Both the position numbers and the translations under genes were made by a program. This document shows positions 1-10,603 of a stretch of 64,000 nucleotides of DNA, piece by piece. Below the pieces are notes generated by a model. The model saw nothing but the letters and a program-made list of their open reading frames with translations. It was not told where the DNA came from and searched no databases. The stretch covers positions 1 to 64,000 of the forward strand of contig JACRDQ010000029.1 of assembly GCA_016218545.1 (NCBI GenBank), written 5' to 3'. The stretch comes from Elusimicrobiota bacterium (GTDB lineage: Bacteria; Elusimicrobiota; Elusimicrobia; UBA1565; UBA9628). Position 1 is the first letter of the stretch. Every line of letters begins with the position of its first letter.

Positions 1-1
1 C

Positions 2-1189
<1,188 letters not shown>

Positions 1190-1192
1190 GGG

Positions 1193-1345
1193 ATGGGAGA
1201 CCGCGTCGTCGTCACGCTCGGCTGCACCGTGTGCAAGAACAAGAATTATCATTTCCAGCACGGCAAGAAGAAGGAATACAAGATCGAAGTCAAGAAGTTC
1301 TGCCGGTGCTGCGGCAAGCAGACGGCCCACAAGGAAGTGAAATAG
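1193..1345 (+). CDS. rpmG: 50S ribosomal protein L33 (zinc-ribbon form)
   Basis: A 50-codon gene for L33 of the large ribosomal subunit. It is lysine rich and carries two CxxC knuckles, C11-T-V-C14 and C37-R-C-C40, so it is the zinc-binding (C+) type rather than the cysteine-free paralogue some bacteria use under zinc starvation. It ends in the family-like KEVK. The ATG chosen is the only one that leaves the gene clear of tuf. A strong hairpin follows directly after the stop. Position after tuf and before tRNA-Trp and secE is classical and supports the call. Confidence 0.95.
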   Translation: MGDRVVVTLGCTVCKNKNYHFQHGKKKEYKIEVKKFCRCCGKQTAHKEVK

Positions 1346-1378
1346 CGGCCAGCGGGGGGCCCCGCCCCCCGCTGGCCG
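1346..1378 (+). terminator. Hairpin after rpmG, probable terminator or processing site
   Basis: A perfect 15-bp stem (1346-1360 with 1364-1378) closed by a 3-base CCC loop begins at the base after the rpmG stop. No clean T-run follows, only a pyrimidine-rich stretch. It may therefore be a weak or Rho-assisted terminator, or a 3'-end/processing element separating tuf-rpmG from the tRNA and secE. The pairing is seen directly; the role is inferred. Confidence 0.6.
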
Positions 1379-1440
1379 GGTTCACTCTGTTCCTTTAAAT
1401 AGATCTGCGCGCGAGAGCTGGAGGCTTTCGCTTGCCAAGA

Positions 1441-1511
1441 GGGGGTGTCGGTTAATGGCAAACCACCGGTCTCCAAAACCGGGACTCCAGGTTCAAGTCC
1501 TGGCGCCCCCG
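1441..1511 (+). tRNA. trnW: tRNA-Trp (CCA anticodon)
   Basis: A 71-base cloverleaf can be folded by hand. The 7-bp acceptor pairs 1441-1447 with 1504-1510, with one G-T pair. The D stem is GGTT/AACC and the anticodon stem CCGGT/ACCGG. The loop CTCCAAA carries anticodon CCA (1473-1475). A 4-base variable loop and T arm CCAGG-TTCAAGT-CCTGG follow. The discriminator base is G1511, as expected for tRNA-Trp. The 3' CCA is not encoded and must be added by nucleotidyltransferase. tRNA-Trp immediately before secE is a common bacterial arrangement. Confidence 0.96.
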
Positions 1512-1528
1512 CACGTTCGGAGTCAATC

Positions 1529-1714
1529 ATGAACGCAGTGACGCAGTTCGTGCAGGAAGCCTACAACGAGCTCAAGAAGACCACTTGGCTCTCCCGAAAG
1601 GAGGCCGTGGGCTCGACGGTCGCTGTCGTCATCCTGGTGGCCATCATCGCGGCATACGTCTCCACGATCGACTTCCTGTTGTCCATCATTCTCGGGGCCG
1701 TCTTGGGCCGCTAG
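1529..1714 (+). CDS. secE: Preprotein translocase subunit SecE
   Basis: A 61-residue SecE, the small essential subunit that clamps SecY in the inner-membrane translocon. The N-terminal half is the amphipathic family motif (VQEAYNELKKTTWLSRKE, about residues 8-25); one transmembrane helix fills about residues 30-58. This is the short single-helix form rather than the three-helix E. coli form. The ATG at 1529, 17 bases after the tRNA, is preferred because in-frame upstream starts would run into the tRNA. nusG follows 13 bases after the stop, with a GGAGG ribosome site between them. Confidence 0.95.
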   Translation: MNAVTQFVQEAYNELKKTTWLSRKEAVGSTVAVVILVAIIAAYVSTIDFLLSIILGAVLGR

Positions 1715-1727
1715 GAGGAGTTCATCC

Positions 1728-2258
1728 ATGGAGCGCAGCTGGTACGTGGTGCACACCCAGCCCGGTTATGAAGACCGGGTCAAGACTCTTTTGGAACAGC
1801 GGATCGCGACCGACCGCCTCCAGGACAAGATCTTCGCGGTCTTCGTCCCGACCGAGGACGTCGTCGAGGTCAAGCGCAACAAGAAGAAGGTCTCCAAGCG
1901 CAAGTTCTTCCCCGGCTACGTCCTGCTCGACATGAGGGTCGACGAGACCACCTACTGGATGGTCAAGGGCGTCCCCGGCGTCAACGGCTTCCTCGGCGAA
2001 CCCCACCCCACCCCCCTTCCCGCGGAGGAGATCAAGTCCATCCTCGAGCTGACCACGGAGTCCGCGGCCAACAAGCCTCGCCCCGCGGTCCAGTTCGAGA
2101 AGGGCGAGAGCGTGCGCATCATCGAGGGCCCCTTCCGGCACTTCGTGGGCATCGTCGAGGAAGTCAACGAGCCCCGGGCCAAGATCAAGGCCATGGTCAC
2201 CATCTTCGGCCGGCCGACCCCGGTCGAGCTCGACTTCCTCCAGGTGGAGAAGATCTGA
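1728..2258 (+). CDS. nusG: Transcription termination/antitermination protein NusG
   Basis: NusG binds RNA polymerase, suppresses pausing, and links it to Rho or to ribosomal S10. The 176 residues show the NGN domain opening with the characteristic [15 protein letters not shown] (about 4-18), continuing through [12 protein letters not shown] (about 84-95), then a C-terminal KOW domain containing [14 protein letters not shown] (about 123-136). Length and motifs are ordinary. A GGAGG ribosome site precedes the ATG at 1728. The stop codon overlaps the start of the next gene (TGATG). The Rho encoded at 54.9-56.1 kb is a likely partner. Confidence 0.97.
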   Translation: MERSWYVVHTQPGYEDRVKTLLEQRIATDRLQDKIFAVFVPTEDVVEVKRNKKKVSKRKFFPGYVLLDMRVDETTYWMVKGVPGVNGFLGEPHPTPLPAEEIKSILELTTESAANKPRPAVQFEKGESVRIIEGPFRHFVGIVEEVNEPRAKIKAMVTIFGRPTPVELDFLQVEKI

Positions 2259-2611
2259 TGCCGACCCCGGTCCAGGCGCCGCGGAACGAGGGCTTCGAAC
2301 GCCCCGGCGCCGGATTCTCCATCCACATCGACCACGGCCGCGGCCTGGGCATCCTGGGAGCCGTGCTCGCCTGCGCCACCGCGCTGGCCGCGCTCGTCTT
2401 CGGGGTCCTGGCCGTGTTCCTCTCCCCGCTGCTCGCCGCGGTCCTTGTGACCCTGCTGTGGCCCGTGATCTTCTCCCAGCAGTTCACGACGTGGGTCTTC
2501 GGGACGCCGTACCTGCCGTTCTGGAAGGCCTTCCTGCTTTTCGTTCTGATCGGAGCCGTCATCCGGTTCCACAAGTGGTCCACCTCAGGAGAACTATGGC
2601 GAAGAAAGTAA
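2258..2611 (+). CDS. Small membrane protein inserted between nusG and rplK, unknown function
   Basis: I do not recognise a family. The 117-residue product has a roughly 27-residue polar N-terminus and then three hydrophobic stretches (about 29-53, 55-70 and 84-103), ending in a basic tail (GELWRRK). It is therefore probably an inner-membrane protein with two or three helices. It is locked into the operon on both sides: its ATG overlaps the nusG stop by one base, and its last 16 bases overlap the rplK start. That indicates translational coupling and argues that the frame is truly coding. Bacteria normally have nothing between nusG and rplK. Confidence 0.75.
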   Translation: MPTPVQAPRNEGFERPGAGFSIHIDHGRGLGILGAVLACATALAALVFGVLAVFLSPLLAAVLVTLLWPVIFSQQFTTWVFGTPYLPFWKAFLLFVLIGAVIRFHKWSTSGELWRRK

Positions 2612-3024
2612 AGACACAGATCAAGCTGCAAATCCCGGCAGGCGCGGCGAACCCCGCCCCGCCGGTCGGCCCCGCGCTCGGCCAGCACGGCGTCAACATC
2701 ATGGACTTCTGCCGCCGCTTCAACGACGAGACGCGCAAGGAGGAGGCCGGGATGACCATCCCCGTGGTCATCACCGTCTACGAAGACCGCTCCTTCAGCT
2801 TCGTCACCAAGAAGCCCCCCGTCTCGGCCCTGATCAAGCGCGCCGCCGGCCTGGCTAAGGCCTCCGGCGAGCCCAACCGCAACAAAGTGGGCAAGATCAC
2901 CGTCAAGCAGGCCGAAGACATCGCCCGGCTCAAGATGCCGGACCTCAACACCAAGGACCTCAAAGCCGCCCTCATGATGGTCCGCGGCACCGCCCGCTCC
3001 ATGGGCATCGAGATCGAGGGCTAA
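2596..3024 (+). CDS. rplK: 50S ribosomal protein L11
   Basis: L11 forms the GTPase-associated stalk base of the large subunit. The 142 residues begin [15 protein letters not shown] and contain the family signature [18 protein letters not shown] (about 28-45) and the C-terminal rRNA-binding region with [15 protein letters not shown]. The ATG at 2596 is preceded by AGGAG (2587-2591), which lies inside the upstream membrane-protein gene, so the two are translationally linked. rplA follows 9 bases downstream. Confidence 0.97.
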   Translation: MAKKVKTQIKLQIPAGAANPAPPVGPALGQHGVNIMDFCRRFNDETRKEEAGMTIPVVITVYEDRSFSFVTKKPPVSALIKRAAGLAKASGEPNRNKVGKITVKQAEDIARLKMPDLNTKDLKAALMMVRGTARSMGIEIEG

Positions 3025-3033
3025 AGGACCGAC

Positions 3034-3717
3034 ATGGGAAAGAGAATGCAGACGCTCGCGAAGGGATTCGAACCGCTCAAGCTCCACACGCTCGCCGAGG
3101 GCGCGGCCGTGGTCAAGAAGTGCGCCACCGCCAAGTTCGACGAGACCATCGAGCTCCACGTCCACCTCGGGGTGGACCCGAAACAGTCCGACCAGCAGGT
3201 GCGCGGGACCGTCAACCTCCCCCACGGCATCGGCAAGACCAAGAAGGTCGCGGTCGTGGCCAAGGGCGAGAAGCAGCGCGACGCCCAGGCCGCGGGCGCC
3301 GACGTCGTGGGAGCCGAGGACCTCATCGACCAGATCTCCAAGGGGATGCTGGACTTCGAGGTGCTCGTGGCCACGCCTGACATGATGAAGGACCTCGCCA
3401 AGCTCGGGAAGGTGCTCGGCCCCAAAGGCCTCATGCCCAACCCCAAAAGCGGCACCGTCACCATGGACATCGGCAAGGCCGTCAAGGAGCTCAAGGCCGG
3501 CCGCGTCGAGTACAAGGTCGACGAGTTCGGCAACATCCACTGCCCGATCGGCAAGGCTTCCTTCCCGGCCGAGAACATCGCCGGCAACGCCAAGTCCGTG
3601 CTCGAGGCCATCATCAAGGCCCGCCCGTCCTCGGCGAAGGGCATCTACATGCAGAGCGTCACGCTCTCCTCGACCATGGGCCCCGGGGTCAAGCTCGACC
3701 CGAACCAGAAGTTCTGA
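3034..3717 (+). CDS. rplA: 50S ribosomal protein L1
   Basis: L1 binds 23S rRNA at the mobile stalk and, in many bacteria, represses its own L11-L1 mRNA. The 227-residue length is usual. Family landmarks are MGKRMQ at the start, VNLPHGIGKTKKVAV (about 62-76), and the signature GKVLGPKGLMPNPKSGTV (about 126-143). The gene ends the rightward cluster: a hairpin follows, and the next gene runs toward it. The rplJ-rplL-rpoB-rpoC genes that usually come next are absent. Confidence 0.97.
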   Translation: MGKRMQTLAKGFEPLKLHTLAEGAAVVKKCATAKFDETIELHVHLGVDPKQSDQQVRGTVNLPHGIGKTKKVAVVAKGEKQRDAQAAGADVVGAEDLIDQISKGMLDFEVLVATPDMMKDLAKLGKVLGPKGLMPNPKSGTVTMDIGKAVKELKAGRVEYKVDEFGNIHCPIGKASFPAENIAGNAKSVLEAIIKARPSSAKGIYMQSVTLSSTMGPGVKLDPNQKF

Positions 3718-3735
3718 GTCGAGACGGAAAAGCGA

Positions 3736-3770
3736 CGGCCCGCGGCCTCACGCCGCGGGCCGCTGCTTTT
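3736..3770. terminator. Bidirectional terminator between rplA and the glycosyltransferase operon
   Basis: A perfect 11-bp GC stem (3736-3746 with 3752-3762) with a 5-base loop is followed on the plus strand by TTTT at 3767-3770, and flanked on the other side by AAAA at 3728-3731, which reads as a T-run on the minus strand. The loop contains the stop codon of the convergent glycosyltransferase gene (3748-3750). It should terminate both converging transcripts. Confidence 0.8.
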
Positions 3771-5070
3771 CGGGGTGCCTCCGGAGCATCTCCTCAAGCT
3801 GCCCGGCCAGCAGGCCCGCCTGCCTTTCCCTCGTGAACTCGGACACGGCGCCGACGTCGGGCGCGATAGCGGGGATGACCCCCCGCCGGCTGTCAGAGAC
3901 GCAATCGAGCAGATAGGACCGGATCTCCGACGCCGCGGCGACCACCCGTCCCGCCCGGGTCGCCCGAAGCGCCGCCTCGATGACGCCGCCCTTCGGCCCG
4001 ATCGCCAAGATAGGACGGCCCGCTCCGAGATATTCGTAGAACTTGCCGGAGAAGAACCCCTTGGCCCTGGGGTCATCCCACTCAAGGTGAAGCAGGACAT
4101 GCGCCCTCTTCTGAAGCTCGAGCGCCCTCCTCCTGGCGACCGGCGCATGGCATTCCACGAGGCCCTCCACCCCATGTCGGCACGCCAACCCGAGGATCGT
4201 GTCGTGGTTCGGCCCATAGAAGACGAACCGGAGGTCCCCCCTCTTCACCCTTCCCTCATCCAGCAATGCCCTGAGAGTCTCGAACAGAAGCGATGGGTCC
4301 CGCTTCCCCGGGAACACGTTGCCGGTATAGAGGAAAGTCAGGACCGGGAACAATGTCGCGGGCTCCTTGAACTCGCTCGGCTCGAAACCATTCATGACCA
4401 CGGAGACGTCCTTTCCGGAGGACTCCCTCAGGGCATCCGCCAAGGGCCGGGAGACGGTGCATAGGGCCTCCGCTTGGGTCAGGATGCGCGCTTCGAAGCG
4501 TCGCGCCGCATCGAGCGTGCCTCCCTTATAGCCGAGCCAGACATTCCCGCTCCAAGGGTCCCTGAAATCAGCCATCCAGGGCACCCCCAGACTTGCGCTC
4601 AAGAAGGACGCCAGCACATGGCTGGAAAAGGGCGGCGAGCTCGACAGGACGGCATCAGGCGCGACCGTTCCGGCGAAATCGAGCGCACGCCGCCTCCCGA
4701 GCACGCACCAAGGCCAGGCAGCGTCCGGGAAAGCGAGTACCCTGTCGTACAGCCAGAGGCCGAGCCCCTTGAGCGTCCACGCCCCCGCCTTCTCGCAGCC
4801 GCCCCTGGTGACCAGCCCCCCACGGAGCCGCCCGCCAGAAAGAAGACGGAGGACCCGCCCGATATCCATGCCCGGGGTCCGGCAGACGCGGGAGAGGTCC
4901 TCATCCGCATCGGGCTCGCCTGCCTCGGGCGTCCAGCGCCCGGGATTCACGGTGACGACGAACGGCTCCCACCCGAAGCCCGGCAGATGCCGCACGAACG
5001 AGGCGACGCGCACGGCGCCGATGGCTTCAAGAGGAGGATACCAGTAGCTGACGATGAGCAGCCTCTTCAT
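3748..5070 (-). CDS. Glycosyltransferase, GT4/GT-B family
   Basis: A 440-residue retaining-type glycosyltransferase of the GT-B fold, probably adding a sugar to a surface polysaccharide at the cytoplasmic face. The N-terminus LLIVSYWYPPLEAIGAVR is the typical first strand and glycine loop. The C-terminal donor-binding half has FLYTGNVFPGKRDPSLLF and the family's late motif KFYEYLGAGRPILAIG. The exact sugar cannot be read from sequence. The start overlaps the upstream flippase by 4 bases (ATGA), so the two form an operon. Its stop codon lies inside the loop of the terminator shared with rplA. Confidence 0.87.
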   Translation of the reverse strand: MKRLLIVSYWYPPLEAIGAVRVASFVRHLPGFGWEPFVVTVNPGRWTPEAGEPDADEDLSRVCRTPGMDIGRVLRLLSGGRLRGGLVTRGGCEKAGAWTLKGLGLWLYDRVLAFPDAAWPWCVLGRRRALDFAGTVAPDAVLSSSPPFSSHVLASFLSASLGVPWMADFRDPWSGNVWLGYKGGTLDAARRFEARILTQAEALCTVSRPLADALRESSGKDVSVVMNGFEPSEFKEPATLFPVLTFLYTGNVFPGKRDPSLLFETLRALLDEGRVKRGDLRFVFYGPNHDTILGLACRHGVEGLVECHAPVARRRALELQKRAHVLLHLEWDDPRAKGFFSGKFYEYLGAGRPILAIGPKGGVIEAALRATRAGRVVAAASEIRSYLLDCVSDSRRGVIPAIAPDVGAVSEFTRERQAGLLAGQLEEMLRRHPEKQRPAA

Positions 5071-6536
5071 CGGACTCCCAGCACGGGAAGAGCCTTCGCC
5101 AGGGCCTCCCGATTGAGTGCCGCCGTGGCGGCGGAATAGACGACCGCTCCGGCCAGGCCCAAGAGCGCCAAGGCGCCGAAAGGATCGCCCCTATCCGGCA
5201 GCGTGGCGGACACGACGACCAACACTCCCCCCATGCCGCCAGCGCAGACCAACGGACGCCAAAGCGCCTTGGCCCAATCGTTGAGCGCGAGTCCCATCAG
5301 GGGGAGCACGACCAGAAGACCCGGATAGAGCAGCGCGGCCGTGGCCACAGCGTATGCCGCGGCGACACCGATCGCTCCCCAGCGCAGTCCCACCCAGAAG
5401 GCCGCAGCCAGGACCATGGTCCCCAGGATATCCAGGCCGAATTGAAGCCCGGTCCTGCCTGACGCCCTGAAGACGGCATGGCTGAGGGAAGTGATGGACT
5501 GGACGAGACCGACAAAGGAGAGTATCCGCACCAACGGCACCGCAGCCTCCCATCCCTTCCCGAACGCGACGCGGACGAACGGGTCCGCCGCCGCCATCAA
5601 CGCGAGCATCATGGGGAACGACACCATCGCGACCAGGCTCACCGCGTCCAGATACCCGCGGCGGAACTTCCCCAGGTCATGCTGGACCCTGGAGAGGGCG
5701 GGAAAAAGCACCCGCGAGACGTTCCAGGTGATCGCCAAGAGCGGCAGCAGCATCAGCCGTGTCGCCAAGGAATACCATCCGAGCGCCTGCGCCCCCAGGA
5801 ACCTGCCGACCAAGAGTTGGTCCAGCTGGCGGTTGGCGTAGGTCGCAATCGAAGATCCCGTCATGGTCAGACTGTACCCGGACACGGAACGCAGCTCCGC
5901 CACATCGATCCTTCCGCCGGGGCGCCAGGGCTCCGCCAACCACAGACAGGCCGTGGAGAGCGCCGAGCCCGCGACGCCCTGCACCACGAGGCTCCAAGGA
6001 CCGGCGTCCGACAGCGCCGCGGAGAGACCGAGGATCGCGCCCCCCGCCACGCCGAACACCTCAGCCATGCCAAGCAGGTCGAAGCGCATCGCCCTCATGA
6101 GACGCGCCTGGTGCGCCATCCCGAGGCTCGCGACCGCCACGGATACGGAAAGCCCCCTCAGGAGCGCCGACACCCGAGGCTCATGGAAAAAGGAGGCCGT
6201 GAGTGGGGCCGCCAACCACAAGACCCCCGTCATGGCAAGGCCGAGAGCGACCTGGACCCAGAACAGGCTCGTCCACAACCGTCGGGAAGGATCGGGCCTC
6301 TGCACGAGCACCGACATGGTCCCGAAGTCGCCCAAGGCGTTGGCCGCGCCGACCAGGATGGCCGCCATCCCGACGAGTCCGAAGTCCTCCGGCTGCAGAA
6401 ACCGCGCCAATGCCATGAGGGCCACGCCTTGGATCGCGTGCCTCAGCCACCGCGCTCCGACCGACCATCGGGCCGCCTTCTGGACCAGCCCCCTCAACGG
6501 ACCCGAACTGGTCTCGGTGGGACGGTCGCCGCTCAT
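5067..6536 (-). CDS. Lipopolysaccharide/O-antigen flippase (Wzx type, MOP superfamily)
   Basis: A 489-residue integral membrane protein with about 12-14 hydrophobic segments. The N-terminal amphipathic stretch and the sequence LARFLQPEDFGLVGMA (about residues 43-58) match the polysaccharide-exporter branch of the MOP superfamily (RfbX/WzxC-like). Such proteins flip lipid-linked oligosaccharides across the inner membrane. It is translationally coupled to the glycosyltransferase downstream. The gap to malQ upstream is 31 bases, so it may belong to the same transcript starting at the epimerase near 9.06 kb. Substrate unknown. Confidence 0.85.
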   Translation of the reverse strand: MSGDRPTETSSGPLRGLVQKAARWSVGARWLRHAIQGVALMALARFLQPEDFGLVGMAAILVGAANALGDFGTMSVLVQRPDPSRRLWTSLFWVQVALGLAMTGVLWLAAPLTASFFHEPRVSALLRGLSVSVAVASLGMAHQARLMRAMRFDLLGMAEVFGVAGGAILGLSAALSDAGPWSLVVQGVAGSALSTACLWLAEPWRPGGRIDVAELRSVSGYSLTMTGSSIATYANRQLDQLLVGRFLGAQALGWYSLATRLMLLPLLAITWNVSRVLFPALSRVQHDLGKFRRGYLDAVSLVAMVSFPMMLALMAAADPFVRVAFGKGWEAAVPLVRILSFVGLVQSITSLSHAVFRASGRTGLQFGLDILGTMVLAAAFWVGLRWGAIGVAAAYAVATAALLYPGLLVVLPLMGLALNDWAKALWRPLVCAGGMGGVLVVVSATLPDRGDPFGALALLGLAGAVVYSAATAALNREALAKALPVLGVR

Positions 6537-6567
6537 GATGCAGTCCCTGCAGCCCCCGATCCTTCCG

Positions 6568-8108
6568 CTACCCGCGGCCGTAGGTCGACGTGAGGTCGGC
6601 GAGGCGGTTGGCGATGGCGTGGGTGAGCTGGCCGGGCTCCAGGCGCCAGAGCCAGTTGCCCTCGGTCTTGCCGGGGCGGTTCATGCGGGCGGCGTCGCCC
6701 AGGCCCAGCAGGTCCTGGGCGGGGAAGACCGCGGTCTTGGCGATCGAAGCCATGGCCAGGCGGATGAGGTCCCAATGGACCTCCCAGCCGTCGGAGTTCA
6801 TGTAGCGCAGGACGAAGGCGCGCTCCTTCTTGTACTCCTCGCGGTGCTTGGCCTCGGCCGGGGCCTCGTCCCCGAAGAACCAGCCGGCCGCGGTGTCGTT
6901 GTCGTGGGTGCCGGTGTAGACCACGGAGTTCGGGGTGAAGTTGTGGGGCAGGTGGACGTTGCGGGAGTCGGACCCGAAGCCGAACTGCAGCACGCGCATG
7001 CCGGGAAAGCCGAAGGTGTCGCGCAGGCGCAGGACCTCGTCGGTCACGGCGCCGAGGTCCTCGGCGATGAGCTGGCCGCCCTTCAGGACGGCCAGGGCCT
7101 GCCGGAAGATGTCCTCTCCGGGACCCGGCATCCAGCGGCCGCCGACGGCGGTCTCCGCGCCCGCGGGGATCTCCCAGTAGCGCTGGAAGCCGATGAAGTG
7201 GTCGAGCCGCACCACGTCGAAGCGCTCGAAGGCCTTCCTGAGCCGCGAGATCCACCAGGAGAAGCCCTGCCCGCGATGCGCGTCCCAGCGGTAGAGGGGG
7301 TTGCCCCAGAGCTGGCCGGTCTTGCTGAAGTAGTCCGGGGGCACGCCGGCCACCACGGTGGAGCGGCCCTCGCCGTCGAGGAAGAAGAGGTCCTGGTGCG
7401 CCCAGACGTCCGCGGAGTCGTGGGAGACGTAGATGGGCACGTCGCCGATGAGGCCCACTCCCTTGGACGCGGCGTGGGCCCGCAGCCCGCGCCACTGCCG
7501 GTCGAACTCGTACTGGAGGAACCTCTCGAACTCGATCTCCCGGGCCAGGCTCCCGCGGACGCGGTCCAGGTCCTCGGGGCGGCGCTTCCTCAGGCCCTCT
7601 TCCCATGAGCTCCACGGCGCTCCCCCGTGGTGGCGCTTGATGGCGGCGAAGAGCGCGAACTCCTCGAGCCACTCCGCGTTGGCGCGGCAGAAGCCCTCGA
7701 ACTCTCCGCTCCTCTGGGCGCCGCCCTCGGCCGAGAAGCGCGCGAAGGCCTTGCCGAAGACGCGGCCCTTGATGTGGTGGGCGTGCCCGAAGTCGGCGCG
7801 GCCGGGGACGCCGGTCTTGTGGCCGTGCTCCGCGTCCTTGCGGTCGATGAGGCCGCAGTCGGCCAGGCCGTCGAGGCCGATGAAGAGGGGATTGCCCGCG
7901 GAGGCCGAGGTCGAGTGGTACGGGGAGTCGCCCGGCCCCTCGGGGCTCACGGGGAGCATCTGCCACCAGCGCTGGCGCGCGTGCGAGAGGAAGTCCGCGA
8001 AGGCGCAGGCTTCGGGGCCGAGGTCGCCCACGCCGAATGGCCCGGGCAGGGAGCTCAGGTGGAGCAGGACCCCGCTGGAGCGCTCATGGAGCGAGAAGTG
8101 GCGGTGCA

Positions 8109-8109
<1 letters not shown>
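6568..8109 (-). CDS. malQ: 4-alpha-glucanotransferase (GH77 amylomaltase)
   Basis: MalQ moves maltodextrin segments between glucans in the cytoplasm. The 513 residues contain the three GH77 catalytic blocks: VRLDHFIGF with the Asp nucleophile, IAEDLGA with the acid/base Glu, and THDND with the stabilising Asp. The N-terminus SGVLLHLSSLPGPFG is also diagnostic. I place the start at 8109, overlapping the epimerase stop by one base (TGATG). A longer frame exists, but the family's N-terminus begins here. Finding malQ inside a surface-sugar gene run, without glycogen synthase or phosphorylase nearby, is unusual. Confidence 0.93.
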
Positions 8110-9155
<1,046 letters not shown>

Positions 9156-9163
9156 TCATTCAT

Positions 9164-10603
9164 ATGACAACGGACAGATATCTCAGCGCCATCCGTTCCG
9201 GGATGCTGGCCTATTTCAACGACCACGCCCCGCAGCGCGACGACTGGAAGAAGCACGCCTATTACTACCACGGCCAGATCGCGAGCCTCCTGCGCGGCGT
9301 CATCCCCGCCGGCCAGTCGGTCGTGGAGGTCGGCTGCGCCACGGGCGACCTCCTCGCGACCCTGGAGCCGGGCCGCGGGCTCGGCCTCGACTTCTCGCCC
9401 GGGATGCTCGCCGTCGCCAAGAAGAAGCACGCGGGACTCCGCTTCGAGCTCGACGACCTCGAGGACTTGAAGACCCGCGAGACCTTCGACTACGTGGTCT
9501 TGAGCGATGTGATCGGGTCCCTGGCCGACGTCTGGGCCGCGTTCCGGGGCATCAAGCGCCTCTGCCGCCCCCAGACCCGCGTGGTCATCACCTACTACAA
9601 CTACCTCTGGGAGCCGCTCCTGCGGCTGGCCGAGGCGCTGGGCCTGAAGGCCAAACAGCCCCTCCAGCACTGGCTGCCCCTGGGCGACATCTCCAACCTC
9701 CTCGCCTTAAGCGGGTTCCAGGTGGTCCAGACCGGCTACCACATCCTCATCCCGCTCTGGATCCCGGGCCTGTCCTACGTCGCCAACAGGTTCCTCGCGC
9801 GCCTGCCCTTCCTGCGGAGGCTCTGCCTCGTCGAATACGTCATCGCGCGGCCCGAGCCCGCGCCTGCCAAGCCCGACGACTACACGGTCTCGGTCATCGT
9901 GCCGACCCTCAACGAGGAGGGCACGGTCAAGCCCCTCCTCGAACGGCTGCCGCTCATGGGCCTCTCCACCGAGGTCGTGTTCGTGGACGGCGCCTCGGAC
10001 GACGGCACGCGCGACGCCATCCTCGCCGAGACGAGGCGCCCCAAGCCCGGGTTCTCGGCCAGGCTCATCGACCAGGGCGGCCGCCTCGGCAAGGGCGACG
10101 CCGTGCGCAAGGGCTTCGCCGCCGCGGCCGGCGAGGTCGTGATGATCCTCGACTCCGACCTGTCGGTGGCGCCAGAGGACCTGCCGAAGTTCTACTTCGC
10201 CCTCCAGGAGGGGCGCGGCGAGTTCGTCAACGGCTCCCGCCTCAACTACCCCATGGAGAAGCAAGCCATGCGCTACCTCAACAACATGGGCAACCACTTC
10301 TTCGGGGCCGTGCTCTCCTGGCTGCTCGGACGGGGCATCCGCGACACCCTGTGCGGGACCAAGGCCCTCTTCAAGCGCGACTACGACCGCATCGCGGCCG
10401 GCCGCGCCTACTTCGGCGACTTCGACCCCTTCGGGGACTTCGACCTGCTCTTCGGAGCCGCGCGCCTGAACCTGGACATCGTCCAGATGCCCGTGCGCTA
10501 CCGCAGCCGCGCCTACGGCGACACCAAGATCTCGCGCTTCCGCCACGGACTCCTGCTGGCCCGGATGTGCCTCTTCGCCAGCGCCAAGATCAAGTTCTCG
10601 TGA
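9164..10603 (+). CDS. Fused methyltransferase and family 2 glycosyltransferase
   Basis: A 479-residue two-domain protein. Residues about 40-150 form a class I SAM methyltransferase, with VVEVGCATGDLLATLE as motif I and LGLDFSPGMLAVAKKKH as the next strand. Residues about 243-479 form a GT2 domain with VSVIVPTLNEEGTVKPLL, VVFVDGASDDGT and the metal-binding DSD in MILDSDLSVAPEDLPKFY. This second half resembles dolichol/undecaprenyl-phosphate sugar transferases, but no C-terminal membrane helices follow. The fusion suggests that one protein both methylates and transfers, or prepares, a surface sugar. The next gene's GTG overlaps its stop (GTGA). Confidence 0.85.
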   Translation: MTTDRYLSAIRSGMLAYFNDHAPQRDDWKKHAYYYHGQIASLLRGVIPAGQSVVEVGCATGDLLATLEPGRGLGLDFSPGMLAVAKKKHAGLRFELDDLEDLKTRETFDYVVLSDVIGSLADVWAAFRGIKRLCRPQTRVVITYYNYLWEPLLRLAEALGLKAKQPLQHWLPLGDISNLLALSGFQVVQTGYHILIPLWIPGLSYVANRFLARLPFLRRLCLVEYVIARPEPAPAKPDDYTVSVIVPTLNEEGTVKPLLERLPLMGLSTEVVFVDGASDDGTRDAILAETRRPKPGFSARLIDQGGRLGKGDAVRKGFAAAAGEVVMILDSDLSVAPEDLPKFYFALQEGRGEFVNGSRLNYPMEKQAMRYLNNMGNHFFGAVLSWLLGRGIRDTLCGTKALFKRDYDRIAAGRAYFGDFDPFGDFDLLFGAARLNLDIVQMPVRYRSRAYGDTKISRFRHGLLLARMCLFASAKIKFS

